Positions 31,388-40,773 are shown, counted from the stretch's first letter. The stretch: 64,000 bases of DNA from Acidimicrobilacustris europaeus (GCA_965194515.1 OZ239146.1:620001-684000), one strand, 5' to 3'. Numbers and translations: made by a program. The notes: generated by a model from the letters alone, not told the origin.

Positions 31388-32340
31388 ACCTCAGCGAGGT
31401 CGCTTCCGAACTTGAGACAGCGTTCGGCGAGCGCAGTGAACGCGATGCACCTCTTGGCGAACTCACGACCTATCGAGTCGGTGGTCGAGCTTCGATTCGA
31501 GTTCGAGCCGAATCAGCATCCGACCTTGAGGCAATCGGAAAACTGATCGCCAGATCCGGTGCGCAATTTGCGGTGGTGGGGCGTGGTTCGAACCTCCTCG
31601 TCGCCGATGAAGGTTTCGATGGCATCGTCATCACACTTGGCGATGGTCTCGCGTCAATCGATATCTCTGGCACAACCGTTTGCTCTGGTGGGGCCGCTCC
31701 ACTTCCGGTCGTCGCCCGACGTACTGCAGCAGCGGGACTCACTGGTTTTGAATGGGCCGTTGGCGTTCCGGGTTCTATCGGCGGAGCAATTCGCATGAAC
31801 GCTGGTGGTCACGGTTCGGATATGGCGCAATCGCTTGTCACGGTGCGCGTGGTGGATCTCGCGACGGGCGACCAAAGGCAATTGTCGTTGGCTGATCTCG
31901 GCCTCGGATTCCGCTCCTCGGCGCTTGGTCGTTCACTCGTCGTGACCGAAGCGGAACTTGCGCTTGCCGTGGGCGATCGATCTGTTGCCGAAGCGGAGAT
32001 CTCGGACATCGTTCGTTGGCGCCGTGAAAATCAACCTGGCGGGGCCAATGCAGGTTCTGTCTTCGTGAACCCTCGCCCCGACTCTGCCGGCAGGCTCGTT
32101 GATGAATCCGGGGCGAAAGGACTCAGAGTCGGTTCGGCAGAAGTGTCGACCAAACATGCGAACTTCATTCAGGTCGACGATGGCGGTTCGGCCAACGATG
32201 TCGCGGCGCTGATGGCAGCGGTTCGTGCGCAGGTGCTCGATCACACTGGTGTCGATCTCCACGCGGAAACTCATTTCCTCGGTTTTGCCCCGGAAAGAGC
32301 TGCGGCTGCTGGTGCTCAACGGGTCGAGGACTTCGCCTGA
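31384..32340 (+). CDS. murB: UDP-N-acetylenolpyruvoylglucosamine reductase MurB
   Basis: 318 residues from GTG 31384 (GTGA with murC); the frame extending to 31306 is rejected. FAD-dependent reductase: LTTYRVGGRA, VVGRGSNLLVADEGF, GVPGSIGGAIRMNAGGHG, ENQPGGANAGSVFVNP (catalytic Ser region of the compact type II enzymes) and C-terminal HANFIQVDDGGSANDV. It completes UDP-MurNAc formation; murA is not in the window. TGATG with ftsQ. Confidence 0.94.
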   Translation: MNLSEVASELETAFGERSERDAPLGELTTYRVGGRASIRVRAESASDLEAIGKLIARSGAQFAVVGRGSNLLVADEGFDGIVITLGDGLASIDISGTTVCSGGAAPLPVVARRTAAAGLTGFEWAVGVPGSIGGAIRMNAGGHGSDMAQSLVTVRVVDLATGDQRQLSLADLGLGFRSSALGRSLVVTEAELALAVGDRSVAEAEISDIVRWRRENQPGGANAGSVFVNPRPDSAGRLVDESGAKGLRVGSAEVSTKHANFIQVDDGGSANDVAALMAAVRAQVLDHTGVDLHAETHFLGFAPERAAAAGAQRVEDFA

Positions 32341-33131
32341 TGGCCATCAGACTTCGTGATCGAACAGGATCGTCTTCCGATATTGATCCGCGCATTGCCG
32401 CGAGACGCGACGCGGTGAAAACCGAGAAGCGCCGACGACGTGGTCGTTGGTGGCTTGTCGCAGCGATTGTCACGGCAGTGCTCGTGGGTGCGTGGTTCAT
32501 TACGCGAACAGCGCTACTCGATGTCGATCGCATCGAGGTACGCGGCGCGGTTCTAACGACAGCGGATGAAATCATCGCCATCTCTGGACTTCGCCCGGGC
32601 GAGGCCCTTCTCGAAGTCGATACTTCCGCCGCAGCATCTCGTATCCGTGAACTTCCCTACATCGAGACCGCATCAGTGGTTCGAAACTGGGACGGTTTGG
32701 TGACTGTCACCGTGTCGGAACGAGTGCCGGTAGCGATCGCAGCATCCGCCGATGGTGTCGCCATGCTGATCGATGGGTCTGGCCGAGTAATTGGCGTCCA
32801 TACCTCCGGCGATGGTGTCGAGACGGTTCTCATCGGGGTCGAGGCGGGAGCCCCCGGGACGCTCGTCGAGGGCGTCTCTGGTGCCCTCGAGGTGGCGTCG
32901 CTGCTTACCCCGGGCATGCGAACCAGAGTCGCTGGGATTGCAACTGCCCCCGACGGTTCACTCAATCTGGCGCTAAAGCCCCAGGGCATCGTCATTATGG
33001 GACCCCCCACCGACCTGCCGGCCAAGGTCGACTCTCTACGAACCGTGATGGGCCAGGTCGACCAACGGGACCTCGCCACCGTCAATGTGGTCAATCCCTC
33101 GACCCCTGTGGTTGTGAGAACCCCGAAATAG
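32340..33131 (+). CDS. ftsQ: Cell division protein FtsQ/DivIB
   Basis: 263 residues. Basic cytoplasmic N-terminus (about 1-37), one membrane helix (about 38-58, WWLVAAIVTAVLVGAWFI), POTRA domain (about 63-130, VDRIEVRGAVLTTADEII), then the beta domain. It connects FtsL/DivIC with FtsWI in the divisome. Typical length. Followed by 81 bp with a good ribosome site for ftsZ. Confidence 0.9.
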   Translation: MAIRLRDRTGSSSDIDPRIAARRDAVKTEKRRRRGRWWLVAAIVTAVLVGAWFITRTALLDVDRIEVRGAVLTTADEIIAISGLRPGEALLEVDTSAAASRIRELPYIETASVVRNWDGLVTVTVSERVPVAIAASADGVAMLIDGSGRVIGVHTSGDGVETVLIGVEAGAPGTLVEGVSGALEVASLLTPGMRTRVAGIATAPDGSLNLALKPQGIVIMGPPTDLPAKVDSLRTVMGQVDQRDLATVNVVNPSTPVVVRTPK

Positions 33132-33212
33132 CCCTATGGGGCGAGTAACGTCGCTCCAGTACTTCTCTCTCTTCCCGAAGTTCGTCCTGCTTTTCTCTCG
33201 AAGGAGCTCCCT

Positions 33213-34283
33213 ATGGCCGCCAGTCCGCAGAACTATCTCGCGGTGATCAAGGTCGTTGGCGTCGGCGGTGGTGGCGTTAACGCCGTCAATCGCATGATCG
33301 ACGCCGGACTCAAGGGTGTCGAGTTCATTGCGGTGAACACCGATGCTCAGGCGCTCCTGATGAGCGATGCCGACGTCAAGCTCGACATTGGTCGTGATCT
33401 CACCAAGGGTCTCGGCGCTGGTTCCGATCCCGACATCGGCCGCGCCGCCGCCGACGCACACATCGATGAAATCGAAGAGGCGCTCAAGGGTGCCGACATG
33501 GTGTTCATCACCGCCGGTAAGGGTGGCGGCACCGGCACTGGTGCAGCTCCCGTTATCGCACAGGTTGCCAAGAGCCTCGGCGCACTCACCATTGGTGTGG
33601 TCACTCGCCCCTTCGGATTCGAAGGCAAGCGTCGTTCGACCCAGGCCGATACAGGCATCAAGACCTTGAAGGAAAAGGTCGACACTCTCATTGTCATCCC
33701 GAACGACCGATTGCTGACGGTCTCGAACGACAAGACCTCTGTGCTCAACGCCTTCAAGATGGCCGACGAAGTCCTCCTGCAGGGTGTCCAGGGCATCACC
33801 GACCTCATCACCACGCCTGGCCTCATCAACACCGACTTCGCCGACGTCAAGATGATCATGAGCGACGCTGGTTCGGCGCTTATGGGCATTGGCTATGGAT
33901 CAGGCGAAGGCCGTGCGGTGGCTGCAGCCAAGGCCGCGATTTCCTCACCGTTGCTCGAAGCCTCCATCGAAGGTGCACGAGGCATCCTTCTCACCATTGC
34001 TGGTGGAAGCGACCTCGGCTTGTTCGAGGTCAACGAAGCAGCCGAGATCATTCACGGTGTTGCGCACGCTGATGCCAACATCATCTTCGGCACGGTTATC
34101 GACGACGAAATGGGCGACGAAGTTCGAGTCACCGTTATCGCTGCAGGTTTCGACCGCTGGGACGGCGAAGTTCGTCCGGGTCGCTCTGCGCGTGACGATC
34201 GCCCGATCGCTCGTGACGTGTTTTCCACCGACGACGACCTCGATGACGACGGCGACTTCGACGTCCCGTCGTTCCTTCAGTAG
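33213..34283 (+). CDS. ftsZ: Cell division GTPase FtsZ
   Basis: 356 residues. AAGGAG at 33201-33206 sets the ATG. Tubulin-like GTPase: VVGVGGGGVNAVNRMI, the T4 loop GKGGGTGTGAAPVIA, PFGFEGKRR, and T7 loop NTDFADVK with the catalytic Asp pair. A short acidic linker leads to the C-terminal tail DDDGDFDVPSFLQ, the binding site for partners such as SepF and FtsW. It is the only gene in the cluster with a substantial leader and strong SD, consistent with high expression. Confidence 0.97.
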   Translation: MAASPQNYLAVIKVVGVGGGGVNAVNRMIDAGLKGVEFIAVNTDAQALLMSDADVKLDIGRDLTKGLGAGSDPDIGRAAADAHIDEIEEALKGADMVFITAGKGGGTGTGAAPVIAQVAKSLGALTIGVVTRPFGFEGKRRSTQADTGIKTLKEKVDTLIVIPNDRLLTVSNDKTSVLNAFKMADEVLLQGVQGITDLITTPGLINTDFADVKMIMSDAGSALMGIGYGSGEGRAVAAAKAAISSPLLEASIEGARGILLTIAGGSDLGLFEVNEAAEIIHGVAHADANIIFGTVIDDEMGDEVRVTVIAAGFDRWDGEVRPGRSARDDRPIARDVFSTDDDLDDDGDFDVPSFLQ

Positions 34284-34298
34284 TTACGTCTCCGCCCG

Positions 34299-34988
34299 GT
34301 GCGGTTCTTTGATCGAGCGCTCGTCGACGGGCGCTCGATCCGCGTCCGGAGCACAGAAGAAACCGATGGCGATTTCGCTCGTGGCGACGCGGACCATGAA
34401 CTCGACGCCCGTCGCCGCTCGGTTGTTGATCGCCCGTGGGTGTGGCTTACTCAGGTGCACGGCGATGGGTGTGTCGACGTCGATGCCGTCGGACTCGAAG
34501 ATGCATGCGGCGAGCTTGCTGATTCGTCGGTGACGCGTCGAACCGATCTGGCACTTTCGATTCAGACCGCTGATTGTGTTCCGATTGTGCTGTGGTCTCT
34601 CGATGGGGTTATCGCCGCTGTCCACGCAGGGTGGCAGGGGCTCGAGGCTGGCGTGATCGAATCGGCAGCGCGTTCGATGCGGACTCATTCCTCAGCCCCT
34701 CTCCATGCATTCATTGGTCCATCCATCGGTCCTGAGTGTTACGAGTTCGGTGCGGAAGATCTTGATCGTCTCGAAGCAAGATTTGGACCCGTAATTCGTG
34801 CGAAAACCAGTGACGGCCGTCCTGCGCTCGATGTACGCGCCGGAGTGATTTCGGAACTTCTTCGAAACGGTGTTGTTGTCGACGTTGATGACGACGTATG
34901 CACAGCGTGTGCGGGTGGATTCTTTTCGCATCGGGCTCGAGCTGACACCGCCCGTCATGCCACCGTGATCTGGATCGAGGAATCATGA
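34299..34988 (+). CDS. pgeF: Peptidoglycan editing factor PgeF (YfiH, laccase-like)
   Basis: 229 residues, GTG start 15 nt after ftsZ. Family motifs: VWLTQVHGDGC, IQTADCVPIVLW, AVHAGWQGLEAGVIE, and C-terminal DDVCTACAGGFFSHRARAD with Cys/His metal ligands. Long annotated as a multicopper polyphenol oxidase; E. coli PgeF has been shown to help ensure L-Ala at position one of the peptide stem by acting on MurC misproducts, which fits its location beside mur genes. ATGA overlap with yggS. Confidence 0.88.
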   Translation: MRFFDRALVDGRSIRVRSTEETDGDFARGDADHELDARRRSVVDRPWVWLTQVHGDGCVDVDAVGLEDACGELADSSVTRRTDLALSIQTADCVPIVLWSLDGVIAAVHAGWQGLEAGVIESAARSMRTHSSAPLHAFIGPSIGPECYEFGAEDLDRLEARFGPVIRAKTSDGRPALDVRAGVISELLRNGVVVDVDDDVCTACAGGFFSHRARADTARHATVIWIEES

Positions 34989-35662
34989 CAGCCCAAGTGA
35001 ACGCGCAACTCGTGGCGAAAAACATTCACGAACTACAAGATCGACTTTCTCAGTTGTCTCCAGAGCGAGACGTGCGAATCGTCGCGGTCACGAAAGGATT
35101 CGGCGTCGACGCGCCTCGCGCCGCACTTGCTGCTGGTCTCACAATGATCGGAGAGAACTACGCGCAAGAGCTTGTTTCGAAACATGAAGAACTTTCGCCC
35201 GCTGAACGAGAACAGATCGAATGGCATTTTCTCGGACGCTTGCAGCGCAACAAGGTTCGAAGCCTGGCCTCAATCGTGTCGGTATGGCAGAGCGTTGACC
35301 GAGTCGAGTTGATTGACGAAATCGCTCGACGTGCTCCTGGGGCAAAGGTCATGATCCAACTCAATTTGAGCGAGGAGCCGCAGAAGGGCGGCGCTCCGAT
35401 TCTTGAAGGTTCAGCATTGGTAGGCCATGCCCGCGACGTGGGTCTTTCCGTTGTTGGCCTCATGGGCGTGGGTAGCGCTGGTGACCCGGCGGACTCGGCG
35501 GCAGACTTCGGAGCGTTGGTCGCCCTCGCCAAGGATTTAGGCCTTTCTGAGCGGTCGATCGGCATGTCCGATGACCTCGAAGTCGCCATTTCACAGGGTT
35601 CAACCATGGTGAGGGTTGGCACCGCTCTCTTTGGGGCGCGGGCTCCTCGGGGTGAAGAGTAA
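34985..35662 (+). CDS. PLP homeostasis protein, YggS/PROSC family
   Basis: 225 residues. PLP-binding Lys in IVAVTKGF; ENYAQELVSKHEEL, WHFLGRLQRNKVR, and C-terminal SIGMSDDLEVAISQGSTMVRVGTALFG are the family signature. A single TIM-barrel domain without the racemase C-terminal domain. It buffers free pyridoxal phosphate rather than catalysing a known reaction. The position ftsZ-pgeF-yggS-sepF is the common Gram-positive arrangement. Confidence 0.92.
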   Translation: MTAQVNAQLVAKNIHELQDRLSQLSPERDVRIVAVTKGFGVDAPRAALAAGLTMIGENYAQELVSKHEELSPAEREQIEWHFLGRLQRNKVRSLASIVSVWQSVDRVELIDEIARRAPGAKVMIQLNLSEEPQKGGAPILEGSALVGHARDVGLSVVGLMGVGSAGDPADSAADFGALVALAKDLGLSERSIGMSDDLEVAISQGSTMVRVGTALFGARAPRGEE

Positions 35663-35695
35663 CGAGGCGAATTCCGCTGTTGGCGGGAGCGAATG

Positions 35696-35753
35696 TCGAC
35701 AATCGGCGCGAAGGAACTAACCTGCCGTTTCGGACCGGGGGAGAGTTCCCCCG
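35696..35753 (+). promoter_or_regulatory. sepF promoter and leader hairpin
   Basis: TCGACA (35696-35701), 16-bp spacer, TAACCT (35718-35723) is a promoter-like pair. Downstream, CGGGGGA (35736-35742) and TCCCCCG (35747-35753) form a 7-bp hairpin with a 4-nt loop just ahead of the sepF GGAGGG (35757-35762). Confidence 0.5.
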
Positions 35754-35766
35754 CACGGAGGGTCAG

Positions 35767-36354
35767 ATGTCTTCGATGTGGCGCAATGCCATGGTGTACC
35801 TCGGGCTTGGGCCTGACGACGAGTATGACGACTACGCGGCGTCACCCGACGATCGCCCAATGCCGCCGATGCCTGCGCAGACGGCACGGCAGCAACCAGC
35901 ACGACCAACTGGCACCGTGCGTGCACGCCCGCCAGTTTCGAGTGGGACCGTGTTGTCCACTCCTCCTGAGACCGGAGAGGTCTCGGCAGTGCGACCCGTC
36001 GCCGCCCCGACTTCTTATCCCGCCGCAGACCAAGACTCATCGAAGCCACGAATTCGTGCAGTGCCTCGCCGTCAGTCAGTTCGCCCACTTGTTGTAGCGC
36101 CGACGCGGTTTAATCAGGCCCAAGACGTTGCCGACAATTTCAAAGCCGGTAAAGCCGTTGCCATGGATCTTTCCGGCGCCGATGGCGACTTGGCTCGTCG
36201 ACTTATCGATTTCTCAAGCGGCCTTTGCTACGGAATCGGTGGAACGATGCAACGCCTCGAGCGTTCCTCGGTGTACCTCATTCTTCCGGTCGGGGTCGAA
36301 GTGCCCGAGCAAGAACGAGCGCTTCTGCTCGGCAGCACCGACGAAGATCTGTAA
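35767..36354 (+). CDS. sepF: Cell division protein SepF
   Basis: 195 residues from ATG 35767, chosen for GGAGGG at 35757-35762 and the conserved amphipathic N-terminus MSSMWRNAMVYLGLG, which anchors SepF to the membrane. A Pro/Ala/Asp-rich linker (about 20-105) leads to the beta-rich SepF core (about 112-190: PTRFNQAQDVADNFKAGKAV ... GLCYGIGGTMQRLERSSVYL). It links FtsZ filaments to the membrane in organisms lacking FtsA, as here. Confidence 0.93.
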   Translation: MSSMWRNAMVYLGLGPDDEYDDYAASPDDRPMPPMPAQTARQQPARPTGTVRARPPVSSGTVLSTPPETGEVSAVRPVAAPTSYPAADQDSSKPRIRAVPRRQSVRPLVVAPTRFNQAQDVADNFKAGKAVAMDLSGADGDLARRLIDFSSGLCYGIGGTMQRLERSSVYLILPVGVEVPEQERALLLGSTDEDL

Positions 36355-36363
36355 CTCACTGCC

Positions 36364-36621
36364 ATGTGGGTCCTCTTTCGTTTTGTCGCGCAGATGTATC
36401 TGTTCTGCCTTCTTGGTCGCATCGTCCTGAGTTGGTTTCCGCCATCTGGCGCTGGCGCACTTGAGACCATTCGGCAGATTCTTTTCCGCATCACTGAGCC
36501 ATTGCTCGGGCCCATCCGCGCCCTGCTGCCTCCGGTGCGTTTAGGTGGGATGGGACTTGATCTTTCCCCGATGATTGTGTTTATCGGTCTTCAAATTCTG
36601 CTGGGCTTCTTGCCAGGCTGA
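36364..36621 (+). CDS. YggT family membrane protein
   Basis: 85 residues, two hydrophobic helices (about 3-24 and 64-84) flanking ITEPLLGPIRALLPP, the diagnostic YggT segment. Function unclear, but it is consistently found between sepF and divIVA. A TAACTC hexamer beginning with the sepF stop lies 6 nt before its ATG, a partial match to the leaderless -10 pattern. Confidence 0.9.
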   Translation: MWVLFRFVAQMYLFCLLGRIVLSWFPPSGAGALETIRQILFRITEPLLGPIRALLPPVRLGGMGLDLSPMIVFIGLQILLGFLPG

Positions 36622-36637
36622 GGCCTCTTTTGCGTCG

Positions 36638-36669
36638 TTGACACCCGGGTGCCGTCCGGCCGATACCAT
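36638..36669 (+). promoter_or_regulatory. Promoter for wag31/divIVA, leaderless type
   Basis: TTGACA at 36638-36643 and TACCAT at 36664-36669 (spacer 20, longer than ideal). The -10 is 7 nt from ATG 36677, so the transcript would begin at the start codon. Confidence 0.5.
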
Positions 36670-36676
36670 CGCCGCC

Positions 36677-37585
36677 ATGGAAACCACTCCCGGAACTCCC
36701 CACCTTCTTACTGACGTTCGATTCTCTGTCAGCCGCAAGGGATACGACCCCGACGAGGTCGACAATTTCCTTGAGCGCGTCAGCGCTGCGGTTGCGCAGT
36801 TGCAGGACAAGCTTCGGCAGGCAACTGCGTCAGCGGAATCCGCCGAGACTCGCGCTGCCGATGCTGTTCGCAACGAAAGCCGTCTGCAGGCTCGAATCGC
36901 TGAACTTGAATCAGGCTCTGGCGCTGCGCCGGCAGCGGTTGTTGCTCCGATTCGTTCGGTCGACCCGACGATCGACGCCGAACAGGCGTCGTCGGTGCTT
37001 GTGATGGCACAACGGACTGCCGATGCAACCATCAACGAAGCGCGAACGAATGCTGCACAGATGCTCTCGGAGTCAGAGGTCGAGGCCAGCCGGATTCTTT
37101 CGGCGGCAAAGGCGCAGGCCGATGAAGCACTTCGCGATCTCGACAAGACCCGTCGTGAACTCGCCGCCGACAACGCTGCACTCGATGCGTTCCTTTCCGA
37201 ACAGCGTGCAGTCATCGCTAATGGAGTTTCTCGAATTCAGGCGGTTCTCGACGATCCTGCTGCACTTCGAGTCGGAACCGCGCCGGTTGAACTTACGACC
37301 CCAGTGGTAGCCCCTGCACCGGCCCCTGCGGCCTTCGCGGCGCCGGAACCAGTAGCAGCCCCCGAACCCGGGCCCGAGGTCTTCCAGCCAATCCTGGCCG
37401 AGGACACCGGTTGGAGCCCCGAACCAGCCCCGACATCACTCTTTGTTGACGAAGAGGACGAGGGCGGGCCAGCCACCTCCGCAGTTCCGGTGTTCGACGA
37501 TGAATTCCTCGCCGAAGACGACGATGACGCCGATGCAGCGATGCGGCGTTTCTTCGATGCTGACTTCGACGACGATCGTCGCTGA
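36677..37585 (+). CDS. wag31: DivIVA/Wag31-like polar growth protein
   Basis: 302 residues from ATG 36677; the frame upstream to 36575 overlaps yggT and is ignored. The N-terminal membrane-binding DivIVA domain (TDVRFSVSRKGYDPDEVDNF with coiled-coil continuation), a second coiled-coil (about 95-195), a Pro/Ala-rich segment and a very acidic C-terminus (DDEFLAEDDDDADAAMRRFF) are present. In actinobacteria DivIVA directs pole-localised wall synthesis. It is followed by a strong terminator that ends the dcw unit. Confidence 0.93.
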   Translation: METTPGTPHLLTDVRFSVSRKGYDPDEVDNFLERVSAAVAQLQDKLRQATASAESAETRAADAVRNESRLQARIAELESGSGAAPAAVVAPIRSVDPTIDAEQASSVLVMAQRTADATINEARTNAAQMLSESEVEASRILSAAKAQADEALRDLDKTRRELAADNAALDAFLSEQRAVIANGVSRIQAVLDDPAALRVGTAPVELTTPVVAPAPAPAAFAAPEPVAAPEPGPEVFQPILAEDTGWSPEPAPTSLFVDEEDEGGPATSAVPVFDDEFLAEDDDDADAAMRRFFDADFDDDRR

Positions 37586-37612
37586 ATTCGCTTCACAACT
37601 TCGTACAACGTT

Positions 37613-37655
37613 CGGGACTCGTCATCTTCGGATGAGGGGTCCCGTTTCGTTTTCC
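37613..37655 (+). terminator. Rho-independent terminator of the dcw cluster
   Basis: CGGGAC (37613-37618) and GTCCCG (37639-37644) arms with further pairing (TCAT/ATGA) around a CTTCGG-type loop, followed by TTTCGTTTT. Confidence 0.75.
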
Positions 37656-37681
37656 TAGAAGCGCGTACGCGCCGCGTTGAC

Positions 37682-40600
37682 TCAGTCGACGCGAATGAGG
37701 CCGATCGAGAGAGTCGTTCCGTCAATCTCGATTGTTCGATCGCCGTTTCCGAACTCAATCGACCGAGCAAGAATTTCCGTGGTGATCGTTTCACGGTGGG
37801 TGTTGATCACTGCACGGAGTGTTTCGTCGGCATCGATTGTGACGGCAATTCGATCAGCGATTTCGAGACCGGCGCTCTTGCGGGCATCGTTCAAGGCTCG
37901 AACGAGTTCGCGAGCTGTTCCTTCGGCTCGGAGTTCGTCGTTGAGTTCGAGATCGAGCGCCACCGCCCAGCCGTCGTCTTCAACGAGTGCGAGATCCGCG
38001 TGTTTCTCGGCCCGAACTTCGACCTCTTCGGTGGTGAGTCGTTCGCCAGCAATTTCGATCCAGCCGTTCTCGACAAGTTGCGCTTGGAGCGCAGAACCGT
38101 CGGCGTCGGCCAATGCCGCTTTGATCTCGTTGACGCGAGGGCCAAGGCGCGGGCCAAGGAGTCGGAAATTCGGGATCACGGTCCAGCCCATAAGGCCTGA
38201 CAACGAATCGAGTCGTTCAAGGTTCTTCACATTGAGTTCGGCCTTGATTTCGGCCTCGATGGCCTCGTCAAGATTGGTGCCCCCGTGGAGAAGGAGCGCT
38301 CTGGACAACGGCTGACGGACCTTCATCTTTGCGTCGGTGCGAGCAGAGCGACCCAAACTTACGAGCCGTCGAGCAGCGTCCATCTGTTCGGCCAGCGACG
38401 CATCGTGGCGGCCTTTGGCGACAGGCCAATCGGTGAGGTGAACGGACTGACTAGTGGTGAGGGTTGTGTAGATCTCGTCGGCCAAGAACGGACAGAACGG
38501 TGCCAACACCTGCGAAATGGTGGTGAGACATTCATACAGCGTTGCGTGTGCGGCCGTGTCGCTTGATTTCCAGAATCGAGGGCGACTGCGACGCACGTAC
38601 CAATTCGACAGATCGTCGACGAACGTTGCGATGCGACCAGAACCACCGAGCGCGTCGAAGTTCTCGAGTGCAGCCGTGACCGAGGTGACAGTGTCATCGA
38701 GTTCGGAAAGGATCCAACGGTCGAGTACGTGGGTCGGTGCAGGCGCGTTTGGATCGGGCTGCCAACCATCGAGGTCGGCGTAGGTCGCGAAGAATGAGAA
38801 CACATTCCAGAGCGTGAGCAACGTTTGGCGGGTGGCCTCGCGAATTCCGTCGTTGAAGACGCGGCGTGGAGTCCAGGGTTGTCCCGAGGAGAAGAAATAC
38901 CAGCGCAACGCGTCGGCGCCCAACGTGTCGAAAATGTCGGACGGCGCGATGACGTTTCCGCGCGACTTCGACATTTTCTGCCCGTTCTCATCGACAATGA
39001 GGGCGAGGCAGACCACGTTCTTGTACGGCGTGGAATCGAAGACCAGCGAGTTCACGGCAAGAAGCGAATAGAACCAACCGCGGGTTTGGTCAATGGCCTC
39101 GCAAATGAAATCTGCGGGGAATGCTCCGTTGAATGAGTCGGCGTTTTCGAACGGATGGTGCCGCTGTGCTGAGGGCATTGCGCCCGAGTCGAACCACGCA
39201 TCAAGGACTGGTGCAACGCGACGCATCGTCCCCGCACAGCCATCGGTGCTGCACGTAAAGGTGATGTTGTCGACGTGAGGCCGATGAAGATCGAGTTCGG
39301 TGAGATCACGACTGGTCAGAGCGCTGAGTTCTTCAACAGAACCAATGCAGTGTTCATGGCCATTTGCATCGCATCGCCAGATCGGAAGAGGTGTTCCCCA
39401 GTAGCGGTCTCGCGAAAGCGCCCAGTCGATGTTTCCTTCAAGCCACTTGCCGAATCGACCGTGCTTGATGAATTCGGGATGCCACTCAATGCGCTCGTTT
39501 TCTCGCATGAGGAGATCGCGATTTTGTGACGTTCGCACGAACCAGGAGGTCTTGGCCCAATAAATGAGCGGTGTGCTGCATCGCCAGCAATGGGGGTAGC
39601 TGTGTTCGTAGGCCTGCTCGCGAACGAGAAGTCCTCGGGCGCTGAGGTCGGCGATGATGTCGCGGTCAGCGTCCTTTACGAACCTTCCGGCGTATGCAGG
39701 AACCGATTCATCGAAGGCGGCGTCGGCATTGACAGGATTGAGGACGGGCAGGTTCTCGGCTCGACCAACCGCAGCATCGTCTTCACCGAAGGCGGGGGCG
39801 AGATGAACGATTCCCGAACCGTCGTCGGTAGTGACGAACTCGGCCGCCACAACGCGCCAGCCATCGGATCCGGCCGGGGGAGTCAGCGTGTCGAACGGGC
39901 GCTCGTAGCGCCAACCAACGAGATCTGAGCCTTTGAATGTCTCAACGACGATGGCGTCGTCAGGTGCAAGGGCTGCGGCCATGACGAGATCGCGAGTTCC
40001 GTCGGTGGAGGCGACGCGCGCGTAGTCAATGTCGGGGCCGACGGCGGCAGCGACGTTCGAGATGAGAGTCCAAGGCGTGGTGGTCCAGACCAAGAGGTCG
40101 ACATCGCGATCGACGATCGGGAACCGGACGTAGACCGATGGATCAACAACGTCGCGATAGACGTCGGGCTGTCCGAGTTCGTGACTCGAAAGCGCGGTTC
40201 CGCAACGACCGCAATAGGGAGAAACCTTGTGACCCTCGTAGAGAAGCCCTTTGTCCCACAACTGGCGGATGAGCCACCACACCGATTCCACATAGGAGTT
40301 GTCGAGGGTCCAATAGGCGTCGGCGGTGTCAATCCACACGCCGGATCGTTCGGTGAGTGCAGTCCAGTCGGTGACATAACGCTGAACCGATTCGCGGCAG
40401 CGTTGATTGAACTCGGCGATACCGAATTCTTCGATGTCTTGTTTGGTGGAGAGGCCGAGTTCTTTTTCAACCTCGAGCTCTACGGGGAGACCGTGACAGT
40501 CCCACCCGCCTTTCCGGGGAACATCTCGGCCACGCATGGTCTGAAACCGTGGGTAGATGTCTTTAAAGACTCGGGCCCAGACATGGTGGAGACCAGGTCG

Positions 40601-40759
40601 GCCGTTGGCGGTGGGGGGGCCCTCGTAGAAGATCCAGGGCTCGCCTCCAGCCCGGAGTCGGCGGGTTGCACCGATGGTGTCATCGGCCTTCCAGCGCTCT
40701 AGGCGGCGTTGCTCGAGGGTGGGGAGGTCGAGATCTGGGTCGACGGGACCGAATGGCAT
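37682..40759 (-). CDS. ileS: Isoleucyl-tRNA synthetase (eukaryotic-like type)
   Basis: 1025 residues from ATG 40759 (MPFGPVDPDLDLPTLE). A -10-like TACGCT is 8 nt upstream, and the frame extending to 40852 is rejected. Class I synthetase: HIGH-equivalent PPTANGRPGLHH, CP1 editing domain (WTTTPWTLISN), KMSKSRGNV, and anticodon domain (WILSELDDTVTSV). The length and N-terminal layout resemble the long IleRS class found in mycobacteria, which is typically less sensitive to mupirocin; resistance itself is inference. It is convergent with wag31 and divergent from the DksA-like gene. Confidence 0.95.
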   Translation of the reverse strand: MPFGPVDPDLDLPTLEQRRLERWKADDTIGATRRLRAGGEPWIFYEGPPTANGRPGLHHVWARVFKDIYPRFQTMRGRDVPRKGGWDCHGLPVELEVEKELGLSTKQDIEEFGIAEFNQRCRESVQRYVTDWTALTERSGVWIDTADAYWTLDNSYVESVWWLIRQLWDKGLLYEGHKVSPYCGRCGTALSSHELGQPDVYRDVVDPSVYVRFPIVDRDVDLLVWTTTPWTLISNVAAAVGPDIDYARVASTDGTRDLVMAAALAPDDAIVVETFKGSDLVGWRYERPFDTLTPPAGSDGWRVVAAEFVTTDDGSGIVHLAPAFGEDDAAVGRAENLPVLNPVNADAAFDESVPAYAGRFVKDADRDIIADLSARGLLVREQAYEHSYPHCWRCSTPLIYWAKTSWFVRTSQNRDLLMRENERIEWHPEFIKHGRFGKWLEGNIDWALSRDRYWGTPLPIWRCDANGHEHCIGSVEELSALTSRDLTELDLHRPHVDNITFTCSTDGCAGTMRRVAPVLDAWFDSGAMPSAQRHHPFENADSFNGAFPADFICEAIDQTRGWFYSLLAVNSLVFDSTPYKNVVCLALIVDENGQKMSKSRGNVIAPSDIFDTLGADALRWYFFSSGQPWTPRRVFNDGIREATRQTLLTLWNVFSFFATYADLDGWQPDPNAPAPTHVLDRWILSELDDTVTSVTAALENFDALGGSGRIATFVDDLSNWYVRRSRPRFWKSSDTAAHATLYECLTTISQVLAPFCPFLADEIYTTLTTSQSVHLTDWPVAKGRHDASLAEQMDAARRLVSLGRSARTDAKMKVRQPLSRALLLHGGTNLDEAIEAEIKAELNVKNLERLDSLSGLMGWTVIPNFRLLGPRLGPRVNEIKAALADADGSALQAQLVENGWIEIAGERLTTEEVEVRAEKHADLALVEDDGWAVALDLELNDELRAEGTARELVRALNDARKSAGLEIADRIAVTIDADETLRAVINTHRETITTEILARSIEFGNGDRTIEIDGTTLSIGLIRVD

Positions 40760-40767
40760 GGGGGCCA

Positions 40768-40773
40768 AGCGTA
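40768..40773 (-). promoter_or_regulatory. -10 element TACGCT for ileS
   Basis: Read on minus, TACGCT is 8 nt before ATG 40759. There is no room for a T-box riboswitch, so no tRNA-sensing leader regulates this ileS. Confidence 0.45.
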
